A DNA stretch of 32,572 bases from Bacteroidales bacterium UBA1187 (GCA_002309835.1 DBYL01000025.1:51788-84359), one strand, 5' to 3'. Shown: positions 16,766 to 25,791, counted from the first letter of the stretch. Notes: generated by a model from the letters alone, not told the origin. Program-made: numbers and translations.

Positions 16766-18306
16766 CAAAGCATTTCTCTATCTTGCTGCTTGTTGCAGCC
16801 GTTTTAGGAGCTTGTTCTGCTCCGCAGTTCCAAACGACCAAGCAAGGTGACATCAACCGCTTGACCAAGGCAGCCTCATTCAAGATGCCCAAAGTGGAGG
16901 TTCCGTCCTTCCCTAACCGCACATTCAATGTAGTGGATTTCGGAGCGGACAACACCGGCGTGGCCTTAGCTACTGAGGCTATCCAGAAAGCCATTGACGA
17001 GTGCACCGAAGCAGGAGGAGGAACGGTTGTCATTCCTGCCGGTATTTATACCACCGGACCTATTACGCTGAAGTCAAACGTGCGGCTGTACACAGAGCCG
17101 AACAGTTTCGTCGTCTTCTCGCATGATTTGGATCTATACGAGATTTATGACGAGTGGTTTGAAGGTATACCGACCAAGCGTTGCACGAGTCCGCTCAATG
17201 CCCGCGATGCAGAGAACATCGCTATTACGGGTCACGGCACTTTTAATGGCAACGGTGACTGGTGGCGTCCGCTAAAGCAGAATAAGATGGCGCCAAGTCA
17301 ATGGAAGAAACACCTCAAAGAGAAAGGCGGAATCGTAGCAAACGACATCTGGTATCCGGATAGCGCATCGCTGTTAGCGCAGAGTTATTGCCTAGATCAG
17401 AATGTACCGGTGATTACCGATGATAGCTTATGGCAAGTAGTGAAATCGTTCTTACGCCCGGTACTGCTGCATTTCGTAGGCTGCAAGAATATTCTTTTGG
17501 AAGGCGTTACTTTTGAGAACAGCCCGGCATGGAATCTCCATCCTATGTGCTGCGAGAACCTGATCCTGCGCGACCTCAATGTACGTAACCCATGGTACAG
17601 TCAGAATGGTGATGGCGTAGATATAGAGAGCTGCAAGAACGTCGTTATCAGTCATTGCTCATTCGACGTAGGCGATGATGCAATCTGTATGAAGTCCGGC
17701 AAAGACAAACCGGGCCGCGACAGAGGTATCCCGACGGAGAACGTAGTAGTAGACGACTGCGTCGTATATCACGGTCACGGAGGTTTTGTATGCGGATCGG
17801 AGATGTCCGGAGGTATCAAGAACGTAGAGGTGACCAACAATCTCTATATCGGTACGGATGTCGGTTTACGCTTCAAGTCCACGCGTGGCCGTGGCGGCGT
17901 GGTAGAGAATATCTTCATCCGCGATGTGAATATGGTCAATATTCCTAACGAAGGACTGCTGTTTGACTTGTTCTACGGCGGTAAAGGTGCAGGCGAAGAG
18001 AGCGAAGAAGAGTTAGCGGCTCGCATGAATGCTGAGGCTCCTCAAGTGAGCGAAGAGACGCCGGCATTCAAAAATATCGTGATTGAGAACGTCAAAGGTA
18101 CAAATATCAAACGCGCCATCTATTTCAACGGCCTTCCAGAGATGAAGATTCAGAATGTGACGCTGCGTAATATCGATATCAGCGCTACCGAAGGAGCACT
18201 CTTCCGTCAGACGGACGGTCTGGTAATTGAGAATGTGAATATTCACCCTGCTAAAGGCGAAGCTTTCTCGCTCGCCCCGACAGTAGAGAACGTAAAGATT
18301 AACTGA
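16762..18306 (+). CDS. GH28 polygalacturonase-like lipoprotein
   Basis: Predicted right-handed beta-helix enzyme cutting galacturonan or rhamnogalacturonan in pectin. A lipoprotein signal with lipobox LGAC places Cys at residue 18, so it is exported and lipid-anchored. Family 28 active-site blocks are in order: NGDGVDI with D284, GDDAI with D305 and D306, GHGG with H339, and RFK (R370, K372). A 40-residue Glu-rich stretch near residues 412-435 (EESEEELAARMNAEAP) looks like a surface loop. Start overlaps truA (ATGA), odd for a carbohydrate gene, because pectinases usually sit in polysaccharide utilisation loci; no susC/susD pair is present here. It converges with the minus-strand gene, the two stops being one base apart. 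Confidence 0.9.
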   Translation: MTKHFSILLLVAAVLGACSAPQFQTTKQGDINRLTKAASFKMPKVEVPSFPNRTFNVVDFGADNTGVALATEAIQKAIDECTEAGGGTVVIPAGIYTTGPITLKSNVRLYTEPNSFVVFSHDLDLYEIYDEWFEGIPTKRCTSPLNARDAENIAITGHGTFNGNGDWWRPLKQNKMAPSQWKKHLKEKGGIVANDIWYPDSASLLAQSYCLDQNVPVITDDSLWQVVKSFLRPVLLHFVGCKNILLEGVTFENSPAWNLHPMCCENLILRDLNVRNPWYSQNGDGVDIESCKNVVISHCSFDVGDDAICMKSGKDKPGRDRGIPTENVVVDDCVVYHGHGGFVCGSEMSGGIKNVEVTNNLYIGTDVGLRFKSTRGRGGVVENIFIRDVNMVNIPNEGLLFDLFYGGKGAGEESEEELAARMNAEAPQVSEETPAFKNIVIENVKGTNIKRAIYFNGLPEMKIQNVTLRNIDISATEGALFRQTDGLVIENVNIHPAKGEAFSLAPTVENVKIN

Positions 18307-18307
18307 G

Positions 18308-18928
18308 TTAACCCGCGACCATCTCGCGATCATCGCGAACGTCACCGTAGGGTGTCTTTCCCGCGCGTACCTTATATAATGCGTACGCGCCCGCGAGTGC
18401 GGCTATGAATGCCCATACGTCTTTGTCTTCCGTTATAGGCACATCGCAATGGCAATCACCACCACACTGGCAGCCATTGAGAATATCTGCGTCACAGATT
18501 GCACATACATACCCGCCTAAACCAGGCTCATACAAATCATCCACCCATACCCATTGGCAATGATCGCATGCTCCTTCTGGAACAGGATAAGTAGGAGAAT
18601 TTCTCCTGCTAGAGATCTGCATCTTATCATACGACTCACTAGATGTTTGACCACTAGAAAGATTTGAAGCAGATGTGTATATTCCTTTCACAGCAGATCT
18701 CGTAGATACAACAGTACTACTCGCATACGCAACTCCACGCCCATACCCTGCATGAGTACTCGTAGAGTTCATTGAGATCACAGGAGCCTGCGCCAAACCG
18801 GATGAGGAAGAATGAAGTGGTGCTGAGTATATATTATGCCCTATACCTTTGTATGGCGAAGCATAACTCACCGCAAACGCAGTGATTGCACACAGCAGAC
18901 ATACTATTATGGAAATAATCTTTTTCAA
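18308..18928 (-). CDS. Exported Cys-rich protein with C-terminal membrane segment
   Basis: I do not recognise a named family. A signal peptide (MKKIISIIVCLLCAITAFA) is followed by a Ser/Thr/Ala-rich region to about residue 115. Then come nine Cys within about 45 residues: CDHC, CAIC, GCQC and GDCHC, likely a metal-binding or disulphide knot. A hydrophobic segment WAFIAALAGAYALYKV follows, then a charged tail. A short C-terminal helix of this kind is common in exported Bacteroidales proteins and may anchor the protein. The last codons of the tail lie in a cgcga-rich DNA stretch. It begins 49 bases after the stop of the 1886-residue gene, so the two probably form one transcript. Confidence 0.7.
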   Translation of the reverse strand: MKKIISIIVCLLCAITAFAVSYASPYKGIGHNIYSAPLHSSSSGLAQAPVISMNSTSTHAGYGRGVAYASSTVVSTRSAVKGIYTSASNLSSGQTSSESYDKMQISSRRNSPTYPVPEGACDHCQWVWVDDLYEPGLGGYVCAICDADILNGCQCGGDCHCDVPITEDKDVWAFIAALAGAYALYKVRAGKTPYGDVRDDREMVAG

Positions 18929-18948
18929 ACTAATACCTTAATAATGTG

Positions 18949-18963
18949 CCCTCGTCACGAGGG
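18949..18963 (-). other. Hairpin between the 1886-residue gene and the Cys-rich gene
   Basis: Arms ccctcg (18949-18954) and cgaggg (18958-18963) are perfect complements around a 3-base loop. On the minus strand no T-run follows, so it is not a standard terminator; it could protect or attenuate the transcript between the two genes. Confidence 0.45.
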
Positions 18964-18977
18964 GAAACGGATGGCGA

Positions 18978-21900
18978 TTAACGTACTACGTTGCCCATAG
19001 CATCGTAAAGCACGCCGTTCTTCAAAATGAAGAGTTGACCGTTTTGAATAAATTTATGTACTTTGCTTACTTCAGCCGTTTGCTCGATACTGGTTGTTAC
19101 GCCCGGTTTATCGGCATTGTCTCGCTCTACAATCATAAAGCGGTCAGCAATAACGGTATTCGGCTCTGCAAAGAAAGTATATTCTACTCCTTCTTCAATA
19201 TCTATAGTTTGTTCTGTTTCGTTATCCAACAAGGCTAATTCATTCTCGCTGCGGAAGTTATTAAAGCTAAACGTATACGCGGTTTCCTCACCCGTGCGCA
19301 CTCCAACGCGCGTTCCTATGATAGAATTAGTGGCATCTACGGCCAGATGATTTTCATCCTCAATCGCAAATACATTAAGAGAACCACTCATACGCTTATT
19401 GGCATCATAACCATTCTCATAGTTAGCGCTGTAATCCTCGGATTCCAGAAGATAAAGTTTGTCATTCCATCCATCAGCATACAGTGATACACAGAGTGCT
19501 CCTGTTGCCGATTTTTCCGTATTGTTTTTAACACGGAGAGGTACATTGGAACTGGTACCTTCCCATACCAATTTGCTATAATCAAACTTTATCTTAGCCC
19601 CTTCTGCATTCGCATTCACGCAGAAACCTTGCATTGGCGCGATAGCGGTAGGCAAAGAGAAAGCTCCCTTTAATTCCTTAGCAGAACCTACGGGAATTGG
19701 TATAAATTGTCCCTTAGCATCAAGTTCTCCGCCCTTTGTGCTTTCCAAAGCTTCAATGTCAGCGCGCGAACCAGTATTGAATATATATATTACATTCTCT
19801 GCATTTACGAAGTCATCATCAGTGAATTTGGTGATATCAATAGGAGCCACGAAACTATTCGCTACTACGTTATGACCTTTTTCTTCTCCAGAATAACCGA
19901 GGTTGACTTCTTGTACGCCTTGATTAGATACTAATTGGCCTGCATTCGTAATCAGCCAACCATCCTTCATAAAAAACTGCGAAGTCGCATAACCTGTAAA
20001 GGGTTGCAGTGATAATTTACTACGATTGTTCTGCCATGAATCCGATGCCTCATCCCAATTGTAAATAAAACTAGCACGGAAGACAGACGTTGCTGCAACA
20101 CTTTCTACTACAGGAGAACCAACATACTGCCATGAAGCCATTGCATTATGATTGGAGACACCCATATTATAGTATCCAATAGTGAACAACTCAATTGTTG
20201 CTTCAGGCATTGTACCGGTATAAGCAGGAGAGATACGGAGGTAACCGGTCTTACCTTTCGTCGCGCTCTTAGCATCAGCGTCAGCCTTAAGAATAAGGTT
20301 ACTCTTAGTAGCACCTTTTACGCCTCCTGCGCCAATAGTCAGACCACCAGAAGGCAATACTATTACTTTTGCATCATCTTCGATACGAAGCTCGAATACT
20401 GATACCTCTTCGTCAATTTCGATATCATGGCGAATGATAACTACGTGGTGCTCGTCCGGTTCTGTATTTCTATTCCAGTTATTATTCGTTTCCCAATCGG
20501 TCGGGTCAGCCTCTGTTCCCTCAAAGATGAATTCCTTACGGGCAATACGAGTAAGGGTAATATTCTCATAAGCCAACCAAGCACCGGGTACATAAGATGG
20601 GTTCTTGATACCGTAACGGAGAGTACCTGTAGTCTTGCCTGCGTCAGCAGAGACATATACATACACATCGTTCAGATAGCGTTTCGCATCTTCGAAAGTT
20701 TCACCTGCAGAAGTCAAGTCTGTAGAATAATAGTGACCTCCACGCAATTCATCCGAAGTCTCCAAAGGACTTACGTGATAAGAGTTGTAGAGCGATTGTA
20801 TTGGATATTCTACATCATTAGCATAGACACATGCCAACACGCTTTCCATTCCTGCTGCATGACAAGCCCATGCAATATCTGCAGAAGAGATACGATAGAA
20901 TGCCTTTACAGTCAAACGGTAGAATCCCGGCACAAGATCAGAGATCGTATTGTCATATATGGCATTCGTGCCCGCTACACCGCTACGATACTCGCCTTTT
21001 TGTTCTCCTAATGCCAGAGTCGGAATATCAATAGGAGTCATCTCGAAATCATTCTCGGCAATTTCGGTACGCACTTTAGCCAGTGTATTTACTGAAGATC
21101 CGAAATCTTTAGCAGCGGCTTCTGCAGCCTCGCGATCCATCATTGCAGTAATATAAGCCTCATGCTCAGTATAATCCTCCATTTGCCATCTGGTAGCCGC
21201 AGCGGCATCCGCTGTCAAAGCCAGAGCATCATCTTCGAGGGTAATATACTGACCCTTACGGCTATCACCAGGATACTCATTACCACTTTGGAAAGTAATA
21301 ATAGTACCATCTATTACATTCTCTTTCCAGAGATTATAAGTATTAGCCGCCGTACCATCATCGGTAAATATCTCATGATTGTCAGCTTCGTACAAGTACT
21401 GCTGGTTATCCGCAAAGAGGAAACGAGTGTAGAAATTAGTATTATCGTTGGTATAATTACTAATACGGCACGCCACGCCAAAGTCATCTACAATAGCCTG
21501 AGTACCCCATTTAGCTCCGCGGCTGAGGTAGCGTCCATCAGACTCTGCACGAAGATATTTATAGCCTACTAACTCACTGATGTTAATATTGCGGAAGAAG
21601 CACCAATAGTTACCGCTGAACGAGAAACGCAGATAACGAGTAGAAGGATTGATAGTCACTTCTTTAACTGCGGTCCATTCATTAGTAGTAGCATCATTAT
21701 ACCAAATTGTATTCCATGAACTTCCGTCCGAAGACTCTTGTACTTCATACGTATGGTTACCACTTGGATCCGAAGTTACTAACCAACCGGTGTTTTTATA
21801 TTCAAATGACAATCTACCCGGTTGTCCGTCAAAAGCGATTGTAAAGTTTTTCTCCGAGTCATACCAAATCCAATCATCAATAATCGTACTGTTATTACCG

Positions 21901-24638
21901 ACACGAATACAACCTCCATCATCATCTAACCAAGTACATCTACTTCCTGCTTCCACGGTACCTTCATTATAGATAGATTTTACCAACTGCAAAGGTACAG
22001 CGCGTTCCGGGCGCTCACGCGGGGTGAAGGTGAAGGTTGCGGAACCTGCAGAGAAGTCTTTGTTCTCGCCTTGGCGGATGGTAATTGTCACTTCTTCTTT
22101 CTTATTATAAATATGCAATGTACCATCAATGACTTCTGCAATAGATGCATCAGTAGTCTCAAAAGTCAACGGACAGTTGGCATAATCAGTATTGGATGAA
22201 GAAGCCACATTAGCGATGTTCGTACCCACGAAATAAGGTAAGTGGTTAGCATTGAAAGAGAACTCCGGATCTGTTTTACCGTCACGCACACCGGATAAAG
22301 GTATATTCAGGAAATGAGTTGCATTGTCTTCAATACGTAATACAGCGCTATAAGCTGGCTCATGACCGGCAGGTCCTTTTTTATTATCGAAACTAACAAC
22401 AATACTTGCGGTAGCATACAAATCACGTCCTGTTCCGGGAATAGTAGAACGCTCGATAGAGAAATAGGCTGCATCGTCACCCACGATTTCCATTGTAGTA
22501 ATACGACCTGCGTTCGCATGGTTGAACACTACGGTTTCGTCTTGCGTTCCGAAGTTGATTCCTTTCGCACCAAAATTCACCGATGCCGGAGTAGCAGAGA
22601 ATTGATTGAGCTCGGTAATATGGATATTTCTATAATAGCAGTAAATAGAGCCATTGTAATAGAATTTCAAATAACGGGCAGTCGGTGAAAGCAAGATATT
22701 TGCGGCAGTGACATCCGCTTTCCGTTCTTCGTTAATCCATACTTGGCTCCAGTTCGACCCATCTGCACTTTGATATACTATACTCTGAGAACCAACAGGT
22801 AACTGTCCCAGGTAATTATCCATGTGTTTGTTGAACGACAAATATTCCGGCACACCTGTAAAATGAATTATGTATTCACATGCCGTCTTATCCAATCCGC
22901 CATCGCCCAATTTACAACCATTATCACTCCACGTTGCATTGGATGGAGCTCCGTAGGCGAAAGCAGTATAATTACTACTTGTAAGTGTTGCCTCTATATG
23001 GTTGGTTTGCTCTACCGGATTAATGACATAATCTTGGGCCTTGCCATTCCACTTGTAGTTCTCCTCTTGGGAAACAGTAATCGTAGCCGGCTCTTCTACA
23101 TTATAAATAATTAATGTATCTTTAGTGCCTTTAACGGCAACAGCCGAAGCAGAATTGCTCGACGTAAAGGTATAATCACAAGGGCTTGTAGTAGAGAAGA
23201 TATCGTACGACTTGGTATTATAGTAATACGTTACATTCCCGGAATTCCAAGTAAAGACAGGAGTATATTTATTAACCGTAACAACAATATTTTTCTCAAC
23301 ACCTGTATATTTATAGTTTTCTGCCTGCGCGATATTAATAGTTATGTCACGCGTGCTGAACGATTTATCTGAAGAGTTAGGAATATATATCTTATTCTCA
23401 CTAATATTATAGTAAGCGATTGTAGCATCGGAAGAAGAAGTGGTAACCGTTACATTACTATTCTTATTTGCAATTACATTGGTGATCGCTTCGTCCACGT
23501 ATTTGGTATAAGCTAACGTAGCAGCAAGCGTATTACCGATTTTGTTTACCGTATAAGTATAGGTTGCAGATGTTCCAGACTTGATAGCAGAAGTCTCATC
23601 TTGAGTAAAATAGATTGTAGCGACACCGGCATTATGAGCAATAATCTTATTATTGACTGCATCATACTCAATTACTTGGCCATCACCGTTATTGATGGCA
23701 TTGATTGAGAGCACCGTGATGTGGGCTTCAGGAGCATCTGTATGCGAGAAAGTGAAGGCACCTGCTTGTTCATCGTCCACAGACAAGGTTTGGTTGCTAC
23801 CGGTAATAGACGGAGTATATTTATCAATCCATTTTGCAGTAAGAGTGATATTTGCAGCCGGAGTATACGAATCGCCAGCCTCACCAATTTTAGTATCTCC
23901 ACTATACCAACCATCCAACACGCAGCCCGGCTTTGTTGCTGTAGGCAACGTAATAGCAGCGCTATTCCATTGAGCATAAAGATCAATTACAGCGCCATCT
24001 GTTGTCGTCAAATTGTTAACGCTCTGTCCCGCAGAATAGGCAGTGCCCGTTCCTGCAGCATTGGAATTCCAACCAGCAAACGTATAATTTGCTGTTGCAG
24101 AAGCAGTAGCACACGAACCACCATTAGGGGTGTAAGTTACTGTATATTGGCGAGCGAAAGCATTAGCCGTGAGACTTTTAGCCGTTGCATACTTCATCGC
24201 CAAATTGCTCATGGTTCCACTTGTAGCCCCATTGCCATTAAAGCGGATGGAATAGTCTATCGGAGCAAAATTTGCTGTTACAGAAGGATTCTTATCATTT
24301 CTATCTGCAGTTACAGAAATTTTCCAGGAAGTAGCACCAGTACTCCAATTAACAAATTTGTAACCAGGATTAACCTTATAATAAGCGTAAAATGTTGCTG
24401 TACTCCAAATCGTAGCACAATACGTTTTGCCAGATGTTGAAGTAGAACTATAGTCCGAATCGCTCAAAGAACTCACGTCTTTCTTTGAAGCACAAACGCC
24501 ACCACCTACAGAAGGACTCGCTGTTGCCGTTAAAGTCGAATTCCATTGCCCCCACATTTCACCTACTCCTATAGACAAAAGGAGCAGAATAAGGGCTGCG
24601 CGGGTTAAATATGAAATATTTATAAGACTATTTTTCAT
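18978..24638 (-). CDS. Very large exported surface protein with InlB-type and Ig-like repeats
   Basis: A signal peptide ends near GEMWGQ (residue 31). Residues about 75-272 hold InlB/Listeria-Bacteroides type repeats (YTPNGGS..., YTFAGWN, LYAQWN, LTAKW). Residues 275-545 hold Ig-like repeats with a recurring strand such as ITINIAQAENYKY, ITVSQEENYKW and later ITIRQGENKDF. Two discoidin-like units occur near residues 560-685 and 930-1040 (QSADGSNWSQVW and ESSDGSSWNTIW). Helical and beta-sandwich regions follow, with a PSGGLTIGAGG block near 1450. The last 30 residues (KFIQNGQLFILKNG, YDAMGN) match the tails of two other proteins in this window. Its own promoter lies upstream. Probably cell-surface binding; ligand unknown. 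Confidence 0.85.
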   Translation of the reverse strand: MKNSLINISYLTRAALILLLLSIGVGEMWGQWNSTLTATASPSVGGGVCASKKDVSSLSDSDYSSTSTSGKTYCATIWSTATFYAYYKVNPGYKFVNWSTGATSWKISVTADRNDKNPSVTANFAPIDYSIRFNGNGATSGTMSNLAMKYATAKSLTANAFARQYTVTYTPNGGSCATASATANYTFAGWNSNAAGTGTAYSAGQSVNNLTTTDGAVIDLYAQWNSAAITLPTATKPGCVLDGWYSGDTKIGEAGDSYTPAANITLTAKWIDKYTPSITGSNQTLSVDDEQAGAFTFSHTDAPEAHITVLSINAINNGDGQVIEYDAVNNKIIAHNAGVATIYFTQDETSAIKSGTSATYTYTVNKIGNTLAATLAYTKYVDEAITNVIANKNSNVTVTTSSSDATIAYYNISENKIYIPNSSDKSFSTRDITINIAQAENYKYTGVEKNIVVTVNKYTPVFTWNSGNVTYYYNTKSYDIFSTTSPCDYTFTSSNSASAVAVKGTKDTLIIYNVEEPATITVSQEENYKWNGKAQDYVINPVEQTNHIEATLTSSNYTAFAYGAPSNATWSDNGCKLGDGGLDKTACEYIIHFTGVPEYLSFNKHMDNYLGQLPVGSQSIVYQSADGSNWSQVWINEERKADVTAANILLSPTARYLKFYYNGSIYCYYRNIHITELNQFSATPASVNFGAKGINFGTQDETVVFNHANAGRITTMEIVGDDAAYFSIERSTIPGTGRDLYATASIVVSFDNKKGPAGHEPAYSAVLRIEDNATHFLNIPLSGVRDGKTDPEFSFNANHLPYFVGTNIANVASSSNTDYANCPLTFETTDASIAEVIDGTLHIYNKKEEVTITIRQGENKDFSAGSATFTFTPRERPERAVPLQLVKSIYNEGTVEAGSRCTWLDDDGGCIRVGNNSTIIDDWIWYDSEKNFTIAFDGQPGRLSFEYKNTGWLVTSDPSGNHTYEVQESSDGSSWNTIWYNDATTNEWTAVKEVTINPSTRYLRFSFSGNYWCFFRNINISELVGYKYLRAESDGRYLSRGAKWGTQAIVDDFGVACRISNYTNDNTNFYTRFLFADNQQYLYEADNHEIFTDDGTAANTYNLWKENVIDGTIITFQSGNEYPGDSRKGQYITLEDDALALTADAAAATRWQMEDYTEHEAYITAMMDREAAEAAAKDFGSSVNTLAKVRTEIAENDFEMTPIDIPTLALGEQKGEYRSGVAGTNAIYDNTISDLVPGFYRLTVKAFYRISSADIAWACHAAGMESVLACVYANDVEYPIQSLYNSYHVSPLETSDELRGGHYYSTDLTSAGETFEDAKRYLNDVYVYVSADAGKTTGTLRYGIKNPSYVPGAWLAYENITLTRIARKEFIFEGTEADPTDWETNNNWNRNTEPDEHHVVIIRHDIEIDEEVSVFELRIEDDAKVIVLPSGGLTIGAGGVKGATKSNLILKADADAKSATKGKTGYLRISPAYTGTMPEATIELFTIGYYNMGVSNHNAMASWQYVGSPVVESVAATSVFRASFIYNWDEASDSWQNNRSKLSLQPFTGYATSQFFMKDGWLITNAGQLVSNQGVQEVNLGYSGEEKGHNVVANSFVAPIDITKFTDDDFVNAENVIYIFNTGSRADIEALESTKGGELDAKGQFIPIPVGSAKELKGAFSLPTAIAPMQGFCVNANAEGAKIKFDYSKLVWEGTSSNVPLRVKNNTEKSATGALCVSLYADGWNDKLYLLESEDYSANYENGYDANKRMSGSLNVFAIEDENHLAVDATNSIIGTRVGVRTGEETAYTFSFNNFRSENELALLDNETEQTIDIEEGVEYTFFAEPNTVIADRFMIVERDNADKPGVTTSIEQTAEVSKVHKFIQNGQLFILKNGVLYDAMGNVVR

Positions 24639-24753
24639 TTTTTTGTGTCATTTTTTAAGACTGATACCTTGTTTTGCAAAGTAGATTTGGCAAAATGTAC
24701 GATTTTTAAGGTTTTGTGTGCGTTTTGCCCGTTTCTACCATCAAAAAAGTGCG

Positions 24754-24785
24754 CAAAATTAATATTATTATTTGAATTGGGCAAA
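24754..24785 (-). promoter_or_regulatory. Bacteroidetes-type promoter for the 1886-residue surface protein
   Basis: On the minus strand TTTG at 24785-24782 is followed after 20 bases by TAATTTTG at 24761-24754. The expected leader is about 105-110 bases before the ATG at 24638. Confidence 0.65.
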
Positions 24786-24850
24786 TTTTATCGTATTTTT
24801 ACGCGCGAATAATAAGGATGTGTAGTTTAATCTTAAAAAATGACACATAA

Positions 24851-24879
24851 ATATGTTGCACAACATATATTATGCAACA
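24851..24879. repeat. Two overlapping inverted repeats
   Basis: One pair is atatgttg (24851-24858) and caacatat (24861-24868) with a 2-base centre; the other is tgttgca (24854-24860) and tgcaaca (24873-24879) with a 12-base loop. Both are perfect and share bases, so only one hairpin can form at a time. They lie about 65 bases upstream of the promoter -33 box on the minus strand. Confidence 0.5.
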
Positions 24880-24980
24880 AAATTCGGGTTTAGGTTTTAA
24901 TAACAGAAAAATAGATAATTGACTAAAAAGAAAAAAACACCAAAAATAATTCAAAAATAGTAAAAACACATAGATAAACA

Positions 24981-25018
24981 CTGCCGATAGCATGTATGGA
25001 ATTATGGGCTACCGGCAG
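24981..25018 (-). terminator. Probable terminator after the PqqD-like gene
   Basis: Arms ctgccgatagc (24981-24991) and gctaccggcag (25008-25018) pair over 11 bp with one G-T wobble and a 16-base loop. On the minus strand the stem is followed by a T-rich stretch (tgtttatctatgtgttttt). The loop is large, so strength is uncertain. Confidence 0.55.
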
Positions 25019-25042
25019 CAATAAACCTAAATAAATGTTATA

Positions 25043-25327
25043 TTACTCAGTAATAACACCCGCTTGCAGCCAGGAGGAGAGAGTGGTGTCAATATCGGTC
25101 ATCGCTTGAGAGGGATCGACGTCATATTCCGCACAGAGAGAATGGCATAAATCTGAGGCAGAAAAAGAACCTTTAGAAACCGTGAGTTGCTCGGCTTCTT
25201 TCCAAAGGAAAGCGGCGGTCTCGTTGAGGGTGATCATCTTGTTGAAATTGATGAGTTCCATCGACTCGCCGACGAGGATATATTCGTTGCCTAATTTGCG
25301 CAATTTAAAGCCTTGAATTGTTTTCAT
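25043..25327 (-). CDS. PqqD-like peptide-binding protein
   Basis: The 94 residues match the PqqD family (winged-helix RiPP recognition element): KTIQGFKLRKLGNEYILVGE, then VNFNKMITLNETAAFLWKEAE, a Leu-rich helix DLCHSLCAEYDV, and an SWLQAGVI ending. In known pathways such domains bind a leader peptide and present it to a modifying enzyme, often a radical SAM protein; none is encoded in this window. Bacteroidales carry this small form beside an S24/S26 peptidase as here, but I know of no proven function. The start overlaps the S26 stop by four bases (ATGA), so it is co-translated with it. It is the last gene of a four-gene unit and a hairpin terminator follows. Confidence 0.85.
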   Translation of the reverse strand: MKTIQGFKLRKLGNEYILVGESMELINFNKMITLNETAAFLWKEAEQLTVSKGSFSASDLCHSLCAEYDVDPSQAMTDIDTTLSSWLQAGVITE

Positions 25328-25791
25328 AATGTATGACGGTAGATTTTTAGGAGAAAGCCTCTAAAGGGTTTGAGGAGGAGCCAGAGGCGGCCACGAGTGA
25401 GGGGTTTGCGGCGGCCTTGAGGGTTCTCAATACGGACAACAAGACCAATGATATCTTCGCGAGTACAACTCTCTTCTTCGGAGAGATTTCCATCGCCTTG
25501 GAGAATATAAGAAGCCTCTCCCCACCCCTCCCCTGAAAAGGAGGGAGCATTAGTGTTTATGCGGATGAGGCGGTGCAAAACGTAGGATTTTAATCCATTT
25601 GGATTAACCACACGCGCAAGAAGGATGTCTCCGAGCCTCGGATCACGCGAAAGCGGAGCAAGTACGACAGAGTCTTTTTCGCCTTCGATGAAGGGACGCA
25701 TACTGATTCCGGAGGGCGTAAAACGCACCTCTTTTTCCTCCGCCAACAAGCGCGCCAATTCAGGGATTAATATATCGTTCTCTACTTTCAC
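25324..25791 (-). CDS. S24/S26-like peptidase with probable Ser/His dyad
   Basis: The sequence FTPSGISMRPFIEG holds the nucleophile S30, and YVLHRLIRI holds H73 where classical bacterial signal peptidase I has Lys; His is usual in SipW/Sec11-type enzymes. LQGDGNLSEEE corresponds to the GDN box. There is no clear N-terminal membrane helix, unlike SipW, so it may be a soluble S24-like protease or sit on the membrane through its C-terminal basic segment (RLWLLLKPFRGFLLKIY). The GTG at 25791 is chosen because it overlaps the upstream stop as GTGA and gives a family-like N-terminus; a TTG at 25833 would add 14 residues in the neighbouring gene. Residues 81-93 (NAPSFSGEGWGEA) come from an inserted palindromic repeat. 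Confidence 0.8.
   Translation of the reverse strand: MKVENDILIPELARLLAEEKEVRFTPSGISMRPFIEGEKDSVVLAPLSRDPRLGDILLARVVNPNGLKSYVLHRLIRINTNAPSFSGEGWGEASYILQGDGNLSEEESCTREDIIGLVVRIENPQGRRKPLTRGRLWLLLKPFRGFLLKIYRHTL
25513..25553. repeat. C-rich palindromic repeat inserted in the S26-like gene
   Basis: The region carries ccctcc (25526-25531) and ggaggg (25540-25545) as perfect arms around an 8-base loop, next to a C-rich tract. On the minus strand it encodes PSFSGEGWGEA. This kind of SFSGEGWGE peptide recurs in Bacteroidetes proteins as a coding form of a dispersed DNA repeat (my recollection). Confidence 0.6.

Larger units (their letters stand above)
24639..25042. other. Intergenic region with minus-strand promoter, hairpins and terminator
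   Basis: About 404 bases without a gene. It holds the promoter of the 1886-residue gene, two mutually exclusive inverted repeats at 24851-24879, and the likely terminator of the PqqD operon at 24981-25018. A 64-codon open frame here (24799-24993, minus) is AT-rich, spans the terminator stem, and does not look coding. Confidence 0.6.

Noticed and set aside
20427..24440. Several plus-strand frames of 70-240 codons across the 1886-residue gene
   Set aside because: All lie antisense to a continuous exported protein and contain Cys/Ser/Arg-rich noise without motifs.
24799..24993. 64-codon minus-strand frame in the intergenic region
   Set aside because: It spans the likely terminator and upstream repeats and has very AT-rich, Phe/Leu-rich content typical of noncoding DNA.
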